NCBI RefSeq assembly: GCF_001905905.1 | Contig: NZ_LIVT01000013.1 | Location: 1 to 64,000, forward strand | DNA length: 64,000 nucleotides | Direction of reading: 5' to 3' | Origin: Streptomyces sp. CB02366 | GTDB taxonomy: Bacteria; Actinomycetota; Actinomycetes; Streptomycetales; Streptomycetaceae | Shown: positions 63,597 through 64,000 of the stretch, piece after piece | Position numbering within the stretch: position 1 is the stretch's first letter | Layout: each line of letters opens with the position of its first letter | The notes under the pieces: generated by a model | Database searches by the model: none | Seen by the model: the letters and a program-made list of their open reading frames with translations, nothing else | Told to the model about the DNA's origin: nothing | Made by a program: the position numbers and the translations under genes

Positions 63597-64000
63597 ATGG
63601 CAGTCCTGAAGTACGAAGAGATCGCAGAGTTCCTGCGCGCCCGCATCGCCGCTGGTGAGATCGCGCCCGGGGACACAATCCCGTCCGGCCGGGAGCTGGC
63701 CGAGCAGTGGGATGTGTCACGCGCAACCGCAATCAAGGCAGTCGACGTACTGCGAAACGATGGCGTGGTCGTGGCCAAGCAGGGGACCGGGTTCGTCGTC
63801 ACGGAAACGCCCGTGGCACGTCCCGCCGGCGCTCGCCGTGCCGGGTCGGCGCGCATCTTGGGCGGGATGCCGTTCCTTCGCGTCGGTGAGCCTGACTGGG
63901 CGGAACCCCCCGCCCGCGTCGCCGCCACCCTTGGACTGCCGCCCGGGGTGAAGGCGCTCCGGCGCGTTCGTGTGCTCCAGCTCCCGGACGGAACACCGAA
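63597..64000 (+). CDS. GntR family transcriptional regulator (3' end beyond window)
   Basis: 134 residues are visible from ATG 63597. The N-terminal winged helix is clear: KYEEIAEFLRARIAAGEIAPGD, then IPSGRELAEQWDVSRATAIKAVDVLRNDGVV and GTGFVV. The UTRA-like effector domain begins near residue 105 and is cut by the window end. Several third positions are A or T (ACA, GCA, GGA, CGA, CTT), unlike the core genes. KorSA-like regulators of integrative elements have this architecture, but no other element gene is in view. Confidence 0.9.
   Translation, partial: MAVLKYEEIAEFLRARIAAGEIAPGDTIPSGRELAEQWDVSRATAIKAVDVLRNDGVVVAKQGTGFVVTETPVARPAGARRAGSARILGGMPFLRVGEPDWAEPPARVAATLGLPPGVKALRRVRVLQLPDGTP

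Overview
The window is very GC-rich, with almost every codon ending in G or C, and its gene order and families are those of a Streptomyces-type actinomycete core chromosome. The identification rests on the translation-factor cluster, the long Gly/Pro/Arg-rich IF2, a DasR-type chitinase promoter, PucR and DUF574/DUF4439 families, and the general codon bias. No rRNA, tRNA or CRISPR array was found.

Region 1 (1-12001, almost all on the - strand) is the translation/RNA cluster rimP-nusA-ylxR-infB-ylxP-rbfA-truB-(pseudoprotease/NTPase)-ribF. At the extreme left edge the ribF frame runs into an antisense fragment of an acyl-CoA ligase. Region 2 (12178-14262, +) is a small operon of a helical lipoprotein, a ferritin-like DUF4439 protein and a degenerate antibiotic-kinase-like protein. 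It faces proS across a strong bidirectional terminator. Region 3 (14333-21760, -) holds proS, two GNAT acetyltransferases, and ispG-rseP-dxr, i.e. two MEP isoprenoid-pathway enzymes with a site-2 protease between them.

Region 4 (21933-34985) is more mosaic. It has a 175-bp MITE-like element abutting an acyl-CoA dehydrogenase, an aldehyde dehydrogenase, a TetR/MFS efflux cassette with an octamer tandem repeat and matching operator-like sites, a PucR regulator, a membrane-anchored TraG-like ATPase, GABA aminotransferase and a PAP2 phosphatase. Region 5 (34936-37631) has a GH18 chitinase whose promoter lies in the end of the gene upstream, and a second copy of the same 175-bp element.

Region 6 (37647-54535) is a polyamine uptake and breakdown locus: FAD amine oxidase, PotABCD-type transporter, aminobutyraldehyde-type dehydrogenase, then (after NADAR, adenosine deaminase, GDPD and methyltransferase genes) a second polyamine-binding lipoprotein, a second dehydrogenase, an Lrp/AsnC regulator and a class-III aminotransferase. 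With gabT this gives a plausible putrescine to GABA to succinate route. Region 7 (54752-62547) has an odd ABC exporter with a degenerate signature motif, an AHSA1 protein, a thiamine-type ABC transporter behind a TPP riboswitch, and rlmN. The right edge (62719-64000) has a methyltransferase and a divergent GntR regulator with weaker codon bias, perhaps the start of an integrated element.
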